This document shows positions 47,071 through 55,890 of a DNA stretch of 64,000 nucleotides, piece after piece. The stretch covers positions 1 to 64,000 of the forward strand of contig JAJFJA010000031.1 of the NCBI GenBank assembly GCA_021774445.1, in the 5' to 3' direction. This DNA comes from Alphaproteobacteria bacterium (GTDB lineage Bacteria > Pseudomonadota > Alphaproteobacteria > UBA6615). Within the stretch, counting starts at the first letter, position 1; every line of letters starts with the position of its first letter. Made by a program: the position numbers and the translations under genes. The notes under the pieces were generated by a model. It was given only the letters and a program-made list of their open reading frames with translations, was not told the DNA's origin and ran no database searches.

Positions 47071-48012
47071 ATGACAGCCAAGCCCATCATCATTGATTGC
47101 GACCCTGGGCAAGACGACGCCATCATGCTTCTGCTCGCGGCGGCGGCGCCCGCGGAACTCGACATTCTCGGCATCACGGCCGTTGCCGGCAACGTGCCCC
47201 TGGCGCTCACTGAACGCAACGCCCGGCTCATGTGTGAGCTTGCCGGCCGCACCGATATTCCGATTTTCGCTGGTTGCTCGCGTCCCATGGTGCGTGACTT
47301 GATCACCGCCGAGGAGGTGCATGGCCGCACCGGCATCGATGGCTACGACATCCACGAGCCGGCGATCCCACTGCAGGAAAAGCACGCGGTCGATTTCCTC
47401 GTGGATTGCCTGATGTCGTCTGAGGATCAGGCAGTCACCCTCGTGCCTACCGGGCCGCTAACCAACGTTGCGATGGCAATCGTGAAAGAGCCCCGTATCG
47501 TTCCGAAGATCAACGAAATCGTCCTGATGGGCGGCGCCTTTCGAGAGGGCGGCAACAGCACACCGTCGGCCGAATTCAACATCCTTGTGGACCCTCACGC
47601 GGCCCATGTCGTGTTCGCCTGCGGCCGTCCCATCGTCGCCATGGGCCTTGATGTCACGCACAAGGCGCTCACCACCAAACAGCGTCTTGCGGCCATCGGC
47701 GAGATCGATACCCGCGTTGGCCGCGCCGCCCATGCCATGCTCGAATTCTACGATCGCCATGATATCGAAAAATACGGCACCGACGGCGGGCCGCTGCATG
47801 ATCCTTGCACCATCGCCTACTTGCTGGAACCAGGCCTGTTCAAAACCAAGCATGTCCACGTCGGCATCGAGATCAACTCGGAACAAACCATGGGCGAAAC
47901 CACGGTCGACTATTGGGGCGTTACCAAGCATGCGCCGAACACCCATTGGGTCCATGACATTGACGCTGAAGGTTTCTACCGCTTGCTGACCGAGCGTCTC
48001 GCGCGCCTTTAG
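47071..48012 (+). CDS. Inosine-uridine preferring nucleoside hydrolase
   Basis: Encodes 313 residues from ATG 47071, with a GGAG site upstream; the open frame begins at 47026. It hydrolyses N-glycosidic bonds of ribonucleosides using Ca2+. The metal-binding motif DCDPGQDD occupies residues 9-16, and the core has VPTGPLTNVAMAIVKEPRIV with IVLMGGAF. The His of GGPLHDPCTIAYLLEP is the acid residue in pyrimidine-preferring members. Specificity for purine or pyrimidine nucleosides is not decided by sequence alone. Confidence 0.92.
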   Translation: MTAKPIIIDCDPGQDDAIMLLLAAAAPAELDILGITAVAGNVPLALTERNARLMCELAGRTDIPIFAGCSRPMVRDLITAEEVHGRTGIDGYDIHEPAIPLQEKHAVDFLVDCLMSSEDQAVTLVPTGPLTNVAMAIVKEPRIVPKINEIVLMGGAFREGGNSTPSAEFNILVDPHAAHVVFACGRPIVAMGLDVTHKALTTKQRLAAIGEIDTRVGRAAHAMLEFYDRHDIEKYGTDGGPLHDPCTIAYLLEPGLFKTKHVHVGIEINSEQTMGETTVDYWGVTKHAPNTHWVHDIDAEGFYRLLTERLARL

Positions 48013-48064
48013 CAATACCCGGGCTCACGTTGCTGCAACCTGACCACTGCGATCGGAGGGTGCG

Positions 48065-48649
48065 GTGACCCTACAAATCATCTCGCTCGACGCGGCGTCC
48101 CATGACCAGCGGGAGGATGCCGCGGAAATCCTGATGACTGCATTGGGTCATTGCCCGTCGGCCTGGCACGACATGCCGTCGGCCCGCGACGAAGTCGGGA
48201 CTTTTCTCAACAATCCCGATCGTTTCAGCTTCGCTGCCCTGGAGGGCGGGCGGCTTATGGGTTGGATCGGCGGCATTCGCCAGTCCCGATATGTCTGGGA
48301 GCTGCATCCGCTCGTCGTGCGCCCGCAATCGCAGCGCCGGGGTTACGGTCGGCTGCTTGTGCAGGCCCTTGAGGCGGCGGCGCGCGGTGCCGGCGTTTGC
48401 ACAATCTGGCTCGGCACGGATGACGACTTTGGCGGTACGAATTTGTTCGGTGTTGATCTGTATCCCGATGTGCTCGAGAAACTGGCGCATCTTGCCCCGG
48501 CGACGGATCATCCCTTCACTTTCTATCGCGCTCAGGGTTACGCCGTAGTTGGTGTGCTCCCGGACGCCGACGGGCCCGGCAAACACGACATCCTTATGGC
48601 CAAACGGATCGGTCCACCTGAACCCCAGCACCCGGAGGCGGTGAAATGA
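48065..48649 (+). CDS. GNAT acetyltransferase resembling aminoglycoside 6'-N-acetyltransferase AAC(6')-Ii
   Basis: A 194-residue GNAT protein from a GTG start. The acetyl-CoA loop reads VVRPQSQRRGYGRLLVQALE. The segments WELHPLVV, IWLGTDDDFGGTNLFGVDLY, HPFTFYRAQGYAVVGVLPDA and KHDILMAKRI follow the same order and spacing as I recall for Enterococcus AAC(6')-Ii. The natural substrate in this organism may be something else, such as a small amine or a protein. The ATGA overlap with the mandelate racemase homologue makes an operon likely. Confidence 0.75.
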   Translation: MTLQIISLDAASHDQREDAAEILMTALGHCPSAWHDMPSARDEVGTFLNNPDRFSFAALEGGRLMGWIGGIRQSRYVWELHPLVVRPQSQRRGYGRLLVQALEAAARGAGVCTIWLGTDDDFGGTNLFGVDLYPDVLEKLAHLAPATDHPFTFYRAQGYAVVGVLPDADGPGKHDILMAKRIGPPEPQHPEAVK

Positions 48650-49746
48650 ACGGTCGAGGACCCGCAACAAAGCCAACTCTCATAATAAAGGATGTGAAAG
48701 CCCGCGCCGTCATGGCGCCACTGACCCGGCCGATAACGACATCCGTCGGGGCGATCCCGTCGGCACCGCTCGTACTGATAGATGTGCTGACCGATCAAGG
48801 CTTGGTCGGGCGCTCTTATATATTTGGATATTCCCCGGTGACGCTGCGCCCGTTGGTCGAATTGATCGCAAATTTGGCGGAGATACTGCGCGGAAAATCT
48901 GTCTCGCCGGTCGAACGGATGCGCGATTTTGAAGGTGCATTCCGGCTCTTGGGTCGGCAGGGCCTTGTCGGCATGGCCATTTCAGGCCTCGACATGGCAT
49001 TTTGGGATGTCCTCGGGCGGGCTCTGGGTCTGTCGGTTGCCCGCATGCTTGGCGGCGAAGACAGAGCGATACCGGCCTATGACAGCTTTGGCGTTATCAA
49101 CCCGAAGCAAGATGCAAAAGATCTCGAGAGTGCGCTGCGGCAGGGCTTCAACGCGGTGAAGGTTAAGATTGGCGGCGGCGAGTTGCGGCGGGATTTGGAG
49201 ACGGTCGCCGAGATCCGAAAGATCGTCGGTGACGAGACCGCATTGATGGTCGACTACAACCAGTCCCTGACGGTTCCGGAAGCGGTGCGGCGCACAAACC
49301 GTCTCGCCGCGTACGATCTCCTCTGGGTGGAAGAACCTGTGCCGGCGGAGGATTTGGCCGGGCACGCGGCGGTTCGCGCTGCCTCGCCTGTGGCCGTCCA
49401 GACAGGTGAGAACTGGTGGTTTCCCGAGGACGCCGCACGGGCGATCGCCGCCGGCGCTAGCGACTTTGCAATGTTGGACATCATGAAGATCGGCGGTGTG
49501 ACCGGGTGGTTGCGGGCGGCGGGCCAAGCCGCCGGCGCCTCGCTGCCGGTGTCGAGCCATATATTCGTTGAAGCCAGTGCCCACCTCCTAGCCGTAACAC
49601 CGACAGCCCATTTCCTTGAACATCTTGACATCGGCAGCACCATTCTGGCCGAGCCCCTAAAGATCGAAGCGGGCACCGCCCGCCCGCGTGGGCCCGGACT
49701 GGGGCTCGACTGGAACGAGGCAGCGGTAAGTCGATATGCGATTTAG
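48646..49746 (+). CDS. Mandelate racemase-subgroup enolase superfamily enzyme
   Basis: A 366-residue enzyme close to Pseudomonas putida mandelate racemase. All catalytic and metal residues appear intact: Lys172 and Lys174 in AVKVKIGGG, Asp203, Glu229 and Glu255 as metal ligands (MVDYNQS, WVEEP, QTGENW), Asp278 in MLDIMKIGGVTG, His305 in SSHIFVEASAHLL and Glu325 in FLEHLDIG. Substrate could be mandelate or another 2-hydroxy acid. It overlaps the acetyltransferase gene by four bases. No mandelate dehydrogenase or benzoylformate decarboxylase gene is in the window. Confidence 0.9.
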   Translation: MNGRGPATKPTLIIKDVKARAVMAPLTRPITTSVGAIPSAPLVLIDVLTDQGLVGRSYIFGYSPVTLRPLVELIANLAEILRGKSVSPVERMRDFEGAFRLLGRQGLVGMAISGLDMAFWDVLGRALGLSVARMLGGEDRAIPAYDSFGVINPKQDAKDLESALRQGFNAVKVKIGGGELRRDLETVAEIRKIVGDETALMVDYNQSLTVPEAVRRTNRLAAYDLLWVEEPVPAEDLAGHAAVRAASPVAVQTGENWWFPEDAARAIAAGASDFAMLDIMKIGGVTGWLRAAGQAAGASLPVSSHIFVEASAHLLAVTPTAHFLEHLDIGSTILAEPLKIEAGTARPRGPGLGLDWNEAAVSRYAI

Positions 49747-49761
49747 CGGTACCGGCTTTTG

Positions 49762-50154
49762 CTAGCGGTCTAGATCGCGGAACTGACGGTTCAGCTCGAA
49801 TTCGGCGGAGGTGACATGCGCCTCCATGCCCCGCAGCCGCCGCTCCAGTTCACGGAACTTGTGCCTCAGGTCATGGGCGGTACCACTGGGCTCGCGCCGC
49901 ACATTGCGCCAGAACTCCTCTTCGGCATCGGACTCGAAGAGATCGTCGGGCGCGTCGTCGAGTATCCAAGCTGCGATGATATAGCCGAGGATCACCCATG
50001 GACCGGTCATGAACAACGCGACGATCAGGCCGCCGCGGATCAGCCACACATCGACCCCCAGATAGTCGGCGATACCGGCGCAGACGCCTTTGATTTTGCC
50101 CGTGTGCGGGTTCCGGTAGAGTCGGTTGCGGCGTGGTCGTCCGCCAATGCTCAT
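49762..50154 (-). CDS. pspC: Phage shock protein C-like membrane protein
   Basis: A 130-residue protein with the PspC domain: RRNRLYRNPHTGKIKGVCAG and IADYLGVDVWLIRGGLIVAL, a membrane helix at about residues 40-66, then a charged tail with a coiled coil (LRHKFRELERRLRGMEAHVT). PspC is the membrane partner that senses envelope stress and frees PspF from PspA. It overlaps pspB by four bases. It converges with the racemase gene 15 bases away. Confidence 0.93.
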   Translation of the reverse strand: MSIGGRPRRNRLYRNPHTGKIKGVCAGIADYLGVDVWLIRGGLIVALFMTGPWVILGYIIAAWILDDAPDDLFESDAEEEFWRNVRREPSGTAHDLRHKFRELERRLRGMEAHVTSAEFELNRQFRDLDR

Positions 50155-50384
50155 TTCTCGCCCCTCCAGTCCGGATCGTCAGCCTTGAGAATGCGCTCAA
50201 GTGTGCCGATGCGATCCTCCATCCTCTCTGCGCTCTCCCAAAGCTCCTGCAGCAGTTTCTCGTCTTCGCCCGAGATCGTCTTTGCCGTGCGCCATCTGGT
50301 AACGTAGTGGGCCAGGATCCACAGCGGCGCGACGATCGCCAGCAGGATGATGAGTGGGACGAATAGAAAATCGAAAAACCCCAT
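50151..50384 (-). CDS. pspB: Phage shock protein B
   Basis: A 77-residue protein: one N-terminal membrane helix (FLFVPLIILLAIVAPLWILA), then a coiled coil containing KLLQELWESAERMEDRIGTL ERILK. This is the PspB layout. It works with PspC in the inner membrane. Starts 2 bases after pspA and overlaps pspC by four bases, so the three are one operon. Confidence 0.93.
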   Translation of the reverse strand: MGFFDFLFVPLIILLAIVAPLWILAHYVTRWRTAKTISGEDEKLLQELWESAERMEDRIGTLERILKADDPDWRGEK

Positions 50385-50386
50385 CT

Positions 50387-51073
50387 TCAGCCTTTCTTGT
50401 TAGGGCTCTGACCACCACCGCCAAGGCGCGCCTTGATCGCCGCCAACTCTTCCTCGATCGCGCTGTCGGCGGCCAAGGAATCGATCTCCTCGGCCAGCGT
50501 TTGCTTCTGACCAAGATCGTAGCTTTCGATCTCGCCCTCGACCCGTGTCAGCCGCCTTTCTACCAGATCGAAGCGCATAAAAGCGTCCTCGACCCGACTG
50601 TCATGCAGCTTGCGGCGGACCTTTAGCCGGGCGCTAGCCGTCTCGTGCCGCGCCAGTATCGCCTTTTGCTTGGCTTTCGCCTCGTTCAGCTTGTTCTCGA
50701 GCTTGGCAACATCCACATCATTGCGCTCCAGCGCGATCTCCAAATGGCCAAGCTCTTCTTCAATAGCCCGAGCGGTGTCGGCCAGCTTTGCCTTCTCGAC
50801 CAGGGCTGCCTTGGCCAGGTCCTCCCGGCCGCGGGTCACCGCTAGTTCCGCCTTGCTCTCCCACTCGGCCTGCGCCGCCGCGATACGATCGACCTGGCGT
50901 TGCAGGTCTTTCTTCTCGGCGATGGTTCGCGCCGCGGTGCTCCGCACCTCTACCAGCGTATCCTCCATCTCCTGAATGATCAGGCGGATCAACTTTTCCG
51001 GCTCCTCGGCCCGGTCTAGCAGCGCGTTGATGTTGGAGTTAATGATGTCGGTCAATCGCGAGAAAATACCCAT
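50387..51073 (-). CDS. pspA: Phage shock protein A (PspA/Vipp1/ESCRT-III family)
   Basis: A 228-residue coiled-coil protein that polymerises on stressed inner membranes and restrains PspF. It begins MGIFSRLTDIINSNINALLD, containing the amphipathic helix, then PEKLIRLIIQEMEDTLVEVR, the family signature, and long charged helices to residue 200. The ribosome binding site AGGAG lies 10 bases upstream. It is the second ORF of the operon if the 50-residue ORF at 51101-51253 is real. Confidence 0.96.
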   Translation of the reverse strand: MGIFSRLTDIINSNINALLDRAEEPEKLIRLIIQEMEDTLVEVRSTAARTIAEKKDLQRQVDRIAAAQAEWESKAELAVTRGREDLAKAALVEKAKLADTARAIEEELGHLEIALERNDVDVAKLENKLNEAKAKQKAILARHETASARLKVRRKLHDSRVEDAFMRFDLVERRLTRVEGEIESYDLGQKQTLAEEIDSLAADSAIEEELAAIKARLGGGGQSPNKKG

Positions 51074-51100
51074 CCTGCTCGTCTCCTAGTTACCCTGCCG

Positions 51101-51253
51101 TCAGGCCAAAATGGCGCCGATGACGACACCGGCGAGAAACATGATCCAATGATCCGTGGTACGCGTGCGCAAATACCGCCGCAGCCGCGCGCCTAGCCGT
51201 TTCCAGCCGTCGTCCCGCCGGTTCCGCTCCAGGCCAAGATCGGTGTCCTCCAT
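51101..51253 (-). CDS. Overlooked 50-residue membrane protein, first ORF of the psp operon
   Basis: A short reading frame starting at ATG 51253 (an in-frame ATG at 51259 would add two residues) and ending at TGA 51101-51103, 27 bases before pspA. The N-terminal 34 residues are strongly charged (ERNRRDDGWKRLGARLRRY) and residues 35-50 are a hydrophobic tail (HWIMFLAGVVIGAILA), so it looks tail-anchored in the membrane. The sigma-54 promoter at 51311-51325 reads into it. It could be a PspD-like accessory protein by position, though I see no sequence match to E. coli PspD. A longer ORF in another frame over this stretch looks like a shadow. Confidence 0.6.
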   Translation of the reverse strand: MEDTDLGLERNRRDDGWKRLGARLRRYLRTRTTDHWIMFLAGVVIGAILA

Positions 51254-51310
51254 ATGCATCGAACATCCCCATTTTGTGCGTTGGCGCCAACCGCGCCCGC
51301 AACTTCAACA

Positions 51311-51325
51311 GCATGGACCGTGCCA
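51311..51325 (-). promoter_or_regulatory. Sigma-54 promoter of the psp operon
   Basis: On the reverse strand the sequence is TGGCACGGTCCATGC: a perfect -24 element TGGCACG, four spacer bases and a -12 element ATGC (consensus TTGC). This matches the sigma-54 pattern and resembles the known E. coli pspA promoter. Transcription would start near 51299 and run into the 50-residue ORF and pspABC. PspF, encoded divergently, is the expected activator. Confidence 0.85.
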
Positions 51326-51392
51326 ACTCGCGTTTGCGCGGATAAGTCACTGATTCATAGCGAAAGTAGCCGCCAGCGGCCAAAATTCGGTG

Positions 51393-51421
51393 TTGTGAAA
51401 ATGGCAAACAATTAGTATATT
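51393..51421 (+). promoter_or_regulatory. Sigma-70-like promoter of pspF
   Basis: TTGTGA at 51393-51398 and TATATT at 51416-51421 are separated by 17 bases. The predicted start near 51428 gives a 27-base leader before the pspF ATG at 51455. The stretch between this promoter and the sigma-54 promoter (51326-51392) is where PspF binding sites would be expected. Confidence 0.6.
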
Positions 51422-51454
51422 ACGTCAATAAATACATAAATACGGTAAGCGCAA

Positions 51455-52531
51455 ATGACAGAATCACCGGCCGATTTGCCGGCCTTGGTCGGCGAGTCTC
51501 GGGCTTTCTCGGAAATGCTCGAGCAGGTATCGCGGATCGCCCCACTCGATCGACCCGTGTTGGTCGTCGGCGAGCGCGGCACCGGCAAGGAGCTTGTCGC
51601 GTCCCGCCTGCATTTTCTGTCGCGCCGGTGGGAGCGTCCTTTTGTCAAACTGAATTGCGCTGCCCTGGTGGAGAGTCTGCTCGAATCCGAACTGTTCGGT
51701 CATGAGGCTGGCGCCTTCACCGGCGCCATGCGTCGTCGGCTGGGCCGGTTTGAGCTGGCGGACACGGGGACGCTGTTCCTCGACGAGATCGCCAACGCCG
51801 GCCTCCCGGTTCAGGAGAAGATCCTGCGCGCTGTCGAATACGGCGAATTCGAGCGCCTTGGTAGCGACAAGTCTCTGGCCGTCGATGTGCGCGTTATCGG
51901 GGCCACGAATGTCGACTTGCCGACGTCGGCGGATCGCGGCGACTTCCGCCACGACCTGCTCGATCGGCTGAGCTTCGATGTCATCACCATCCCGCCGCTC
52001 CGGGAACGCCGTGAGGATATACTCCTGCTCGCGGAACATTTTGGCCGTGCTATGGCGCGGGAACTCGATTGGCCGATCTTTGCCGGCTTTGCCTCGCCTG
52101 CCCGCGACGCATTGCTGTCCTATGCGTGGCCCGGCAATGTCCGGGAGCTTAAGAATGTCGCCGAGCGAGCGGTCTATCGGGCGCCTGATATCGGCGCGCC
52201 GATTACCGATATCGTCTTCGATCCGTTCGGCTCCCCCTACCGACCTGCTACCCGGTCAGAGCGCCCGCATCGGTTGCCGGACATACCGGCGGCTGTGCCA
52301 ACAGCAGCAGATGGATCCTGCGATCAGGCTTTGCCCGATGCCACGGCGCCCCTTGATATCCGCGCCGTCCTGGCAGCTTTGGAGAGCCGACTGCTGTCCC
52401 AGGCCATGGCGGCCAATCGCTACAACCAGCGGGCCACCGCAAGCCATGTCGGCCTCAGCTATCATCAGCTTCGAAACGCGCTGCGAAAGCACGGCCTGCT
52501 GGCTGAGCGAGCGACCGAGGGGCAGAGCTGA
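51455..52531 (+). CDS. pspF: PspF, sigma-54 dependent transcriptional activator
   Basis: A 358-residue enhancer-binding protein lacking an N-terminal receiver, as in PspF. Walker A GERGTGKE is at 39-46, the sigma-54 contact loop GAFTGA at 86-91, and Walker B at TGTLFLDEIAN. The C-terminal Fis-type helix-turn-helix is seen in NQRATASHVGLSYHQLRNAL. It activates the divergent psp operon and is inhibited by PspA in model species. The linker before the DNA-binding domain is longer than in E. coli and rich in Pro and Ala. Confidence 0.94.
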   Translation: MTESPADLPALVGESRAFSEMLEQVSRIAPLDRPVLVVGERGTGKELVASRLHFLSRRWERPFVKLNCAALVESLLESELFGHEAGAFTGAMRRRLGRFELADTGTLFLDEIANAGLPVQEKILRAVEYGEFERLGSDKSLAVDVRVIGATNVDLPTSADRGDFRHDLLDRLSFDVITIPPLRERREDILLLAEHFGRAMARELDWPIFAGFASPARDALLSYAWPGNVRELKNVAERAVYRAPDIGAPITDIVFDPFGSPYRPATRSERPHRLPDIPAAVPTAADGSCDQALPDATAPLDIRAVLAALESRLLSQAMAANRYNQRATASHVGLSYHQLRNALRKHGLLAERATEGQS

Positions 52532-52663
52532 GTCCAACCTCAGCGGTCTCTCTCAAAGCTTTGGTATCTCACGCAAAATTGGCCGTGGAACAGTGCCGCT
52601 GATGTCACGGGTTCGTGACGCGGATTGAGTTTATACTGGGTCTGCCTTGGCTAATATCAGTCC

Positions 52664-52705
52664 ATGAGCGTTATGCCTCTCCTCACGACCGACGCTTGGA
52701 GCTAA
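52664..52705 (+). CDS. Possible 13-codon leader peptide before the DUF3179 array
   Basis: ATG 52664 opens a frame of 13 residues (MSVMPLLTTDAWS) with TAA at 52703-52705. It ends 5 bases before a strong stem-loop terminator. A leader ORF directly followed by a terminator is the geometry of translational attenuation, but there is no clear ribosome binding site and no run of one amino acid, so chance is a real possibility. Confidence 0.25.
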   Translation: MSVMPLLTTDAWS

Positions 52706-52709
52706 CTGG

Positions 52710-52739
52710 TGGCGGTGCCTCGGCACCGCCATTCTTTTT
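52710..52739 (+). terminator. Strong stem-loop terminator between pspF and the DUF3179 array
   Basis: GGCGGTGC (52711-52718) pairs perfectly with GCACCGCC (52723-52730) around a CTCG loop, extended by a T-A pair, and is followed by ATTCTTTTT. It lies 179 bases after the pspF stop and only 29 bases before the first DUF3179 start codon, so it either ends pspF transcripts or acts as an attenuator for the array. Confidence 0.75.
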
Positions 52740-52768
52740 CCACAATTCCGAAGGATCGGACACCGCCC

Positions 52769-53773
52769 ATGAGCATCGCAGCGCGCACCGGATCAGCAAC
52801 CGCATCTATCTTTCTCATTGGTGCACTGGCGCTGGCCGCCGCCACGCCCGCGAGTGCGCAGGCTCCAGACGCCTGGAAGCTGCAATGGCCGAACACCGAT
52901 TTCGATACCGCGAGCGTGGATTTTGCCGAGATTACCTCGGTCTTGCCGCGCGATCGCATTCCGGCCATCGACGACCCGACCTTCGGATCTCTTGCCGACG
53001 GCGACGGCTTTCTTACCGATGTCGAGCCCGTTGTTACCCTCCAGGTCGAGGGCCAGGCCCGCGCCTATCCGCTGCAGATCTTGACTTGGCATGAAATCGT
53101 CAACGACGAGATCGCCGGCGTGCCGGTCTCGGTAACCTATTGTCCGCTGTGCAATTCAGCCGTCGCCTTCGACCGCCGCGTCGGCGATCAGGTGCTCGAT
53201 TTCGGCACCTCCGGCAATCTTCGTTTTTCCGACTTGGTCATGTATGACCGCCAGACGGAAACTTGGTGGCAGCAGTTTATTGGTGAGGGGATCGTCGGCG
53301 AGCTCACCGGCACCCTGCTCACCATGCTGCCGGTCCGCGTCGAATCATACGCCAGCTTCAAAGGCCGTTTTCCAGCGGGCGAAGTTCTCCTTATTCCTGG
53401 GAATGTGCAACGTGACTATGGCCGCAACCCCTATGATCGTTATGACACTTCCGCCCGGCCATTCCTGTTCAGCGGCGACATGCCGGAGGGCATCGCCCCG
53501 CTCGCCTATGTCGTTGCCGTCGACGGTGAGGAGGAGGCTTGGAGTCTCGAACTGCTCAAGCGTGAGAAGCGCATCGAAAAGGGCGATCTGATCATCACCT
53601 GGGAGTCTGGCATGGCGTCCGCGCTCGATACGCGCGTCCTGTCGCAGGGCCAGGATCTCGGCAATATCATCGTCCAGCGCAAGACCGACGGCGGCTTGGT
53701 GGACGCCGTCCATGACCTCACATTCGCGTTTAACTACAACGCCTTCAACCCAGGCGCCACGATAAACCAATAG
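52769..53773 (+). CDS. DUF3179 protein, copy 1 (exported)
   Basis: A 334-residue protein of unknown function. The start at 52769 gives a clear signal peptide (helix 12-26, cleavage after ASA at residue 30); the frame continues upstream to 52709 without a signal. The mature part holds the DUF3179 signatures: TWHEIVNDEIAGVPV with His108, TYCPLCNSA with Cys125 and Cys128, DFGTSGNLRFSDLVMYDRQ and TWWQQFIGE. The tail ends FAFNYNAFNPGATINQ, conserved in all five copies. The cysteine pair with nearby histidine could bind metal or act in redox, but this is unproven. First of five consecutive paralogues. Confidence 0.88.
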   Translation: MSIAARTGSATASIFLIGALALAAATPASAQAPDAWKLQWPNTDFDTASVDFAEITSVLPRDRIPAIDDPTFGSLADGDGFLTDVEPVVTLQVEGQARAYPLQILTWHEIVNDEIAGVPVSVTYCPLCNSAVAFDRRVGDQVLDFGTSGNLRFSDLVMYDRQTETWWQQFIGEGIVGELTGTLLTMLPVRVESYASFKGRFPAGEVLLIPGNVQRDYGRNPYDRYDTSARPFLFSGDMPEGIAPLAYVVAVDGEEEAWSLELLKREKRIEKGDLIITWESGMASALDTRVLSQGQDLGNIIVQRKTDGGLVDAVHDLTFAFNYNAFNPGATINQ

Positions 53774-53778
53774 CGCGC
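53767..53778 (+). repeat. Junction repeat at end of DUF3179 copy 1
   Basis: CCAATAGCGCGC spans the stop codon of copy 1 and recurs exactly at 54860-54871 over the stop of copy 2. It looks like a scar of tandem duplication. Confidence 0.55.
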
Positions 53779-53795
53779 AATATTTGAGCCCCATC

Positions 53796-54866
<1,071 letters not shown>

Positions 54867-54873
54867 CGCGCGC

Positions 54874-55881
54874 ATGATCATCTTGCCCCTCATAAACGGC
54901 AGCAATCGGATCAGGTTCGGTGTCCTTGCCGTTGCCGGCGCGTTGTTTGCCTTTGCGTCCTTGGGCCAGGCCCATCCGATGGTATGGAATGTCAAATGGC
55001 CGAAGACTGATTTTTCCAACGCCAGCATTGAGTTCGACGAGATCTTGTCCGGCGGTCCGCCGAAAGACGGCATCCCGTCGATCGACGATCCTCGATTTGC
55101 GACAGTCGCGGAATCCGCCGGTCAGCTAGGTGACAGCGAACCGGTTATTTCAGTTCAGGTGAACGGCGAGGCCCGCGCCTATCCACTAGCGATCTTGATG
55201 TGGCATGAGATCGTCAATGACGAGATCGCCGGCGTGCCGGTCACGGTAACCTATTGTCCGCTGTGCAATTCCGCCATCGTCTTCGACCGCCGCATTGACG
55301 GTCGAATCCTTGACTTCGGCACCACCGGCAAGCTTCGTAATTCGGACCTGGTGATGTATGACCGCCAGACCGAAAGCTGGTGGCAGCAGTTTCTCGGCGA
55401 GGCCATTGTTGGCGAGTTCACCGGCACCCAGCTCACCATGCTGCCGGTCCGGGTAGAGTCCTTCGCCCGCTTTCAGGAGCGTTTCCCTGACGGGCTTGTT
55501 CAGCAGCGTCCCGCGAGCGCTCGCCGCAGCTACGGCCGCAACCCCTATGCGGGCTATGACAGCTCGCCGCGTCCATTTTTGTTCCGCGGCAACTATCCCC
55601 AAGGCATTGCACCGCTGTCCTATGTCATTGCCGTCGATGGCGAGGCCTGGTCCTTGGAACTACTGCGTACCGAGCGGCGAATAGAAACGGGCGACCTCGT
55701 GATTACTTGGGAGCCCGGGCAGAACTCGGCTCTTGACCAGCGCGAGATCGCCGCCGGTCGCGACCTTGGCAACGTCGTGGTCCAGCGTCGCCAGGGCGAG
55801 CGTCTGGTCGATGCGGTTCACGACGTCACATTCGCCTTCTCATTTCATGCTTTTCATCCCGACGGCACGATCCATCAATGA
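54874..55881 (+). CDS. DUF3179 protein, copy 3 (exported)
   Basis: A 335-residue paralogue beginning at ATG 54874, 7 bases after the copy 2 stop, with no ribosome binding site; translation may depend on coupling. A signal peptide is present (hydrophobic 16-30, cleavage near GQA at 33). Core motifs are the same as copy 2: MWHEIVNDEIAGVPV, TYCPLCNSAIVFD, DFGTTGKLRNSDL, SWWQQFLGE, RSYGRNPYAGYD. The long open frame upstream (from 54817) overlaps copy 2 and is not used. Function unknown. Confidence 0.87.
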   Translation: MIILPLINGSNRIRFGVLAVAGALFAFASLGQAHPMVWNVKWPKTDFSNASIEFDEILSGGPPKDGIPSIDDPRFATVAESAGQLGDSEPVISVQVNGEARAYPLAILMWHEIVNDEIAGVPVTVTYCPLCNSAIVFDRRIDGRILDFGTTGKLRNSDLVMYDRQTESWWQQFLGEAIVGEFTGTQLTMLPVRVESFARFQERFPDGLVQQRPASARRSYGRNPYAGYDSSPRPFLFRGNYPQGIAPLSYVIAVDGEAWSLELLRTERRIETGDLVITWEPGQNSALDQREIAAGRDLGNVVVQRRQGERLVDAVHDVTFAFSFHAFHPDGTIHQ

Positions 55882-55890
55882 GGGCCCCCA

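Noticed and set aside
51090-51407. 105-residue reverse-strand ORF over the psp promoter
   Set aside because: It spans the sigma-54 promoter and has no membrane or family features; the 50-residue frame inside it is a better candidate.
52532-52768. Sigma-54 promoter for the DUF3179 array
   Set aside because: Several GG and GC pairs were checked, but none has the required 10-base spacing with a TGGCA-like -24 box.
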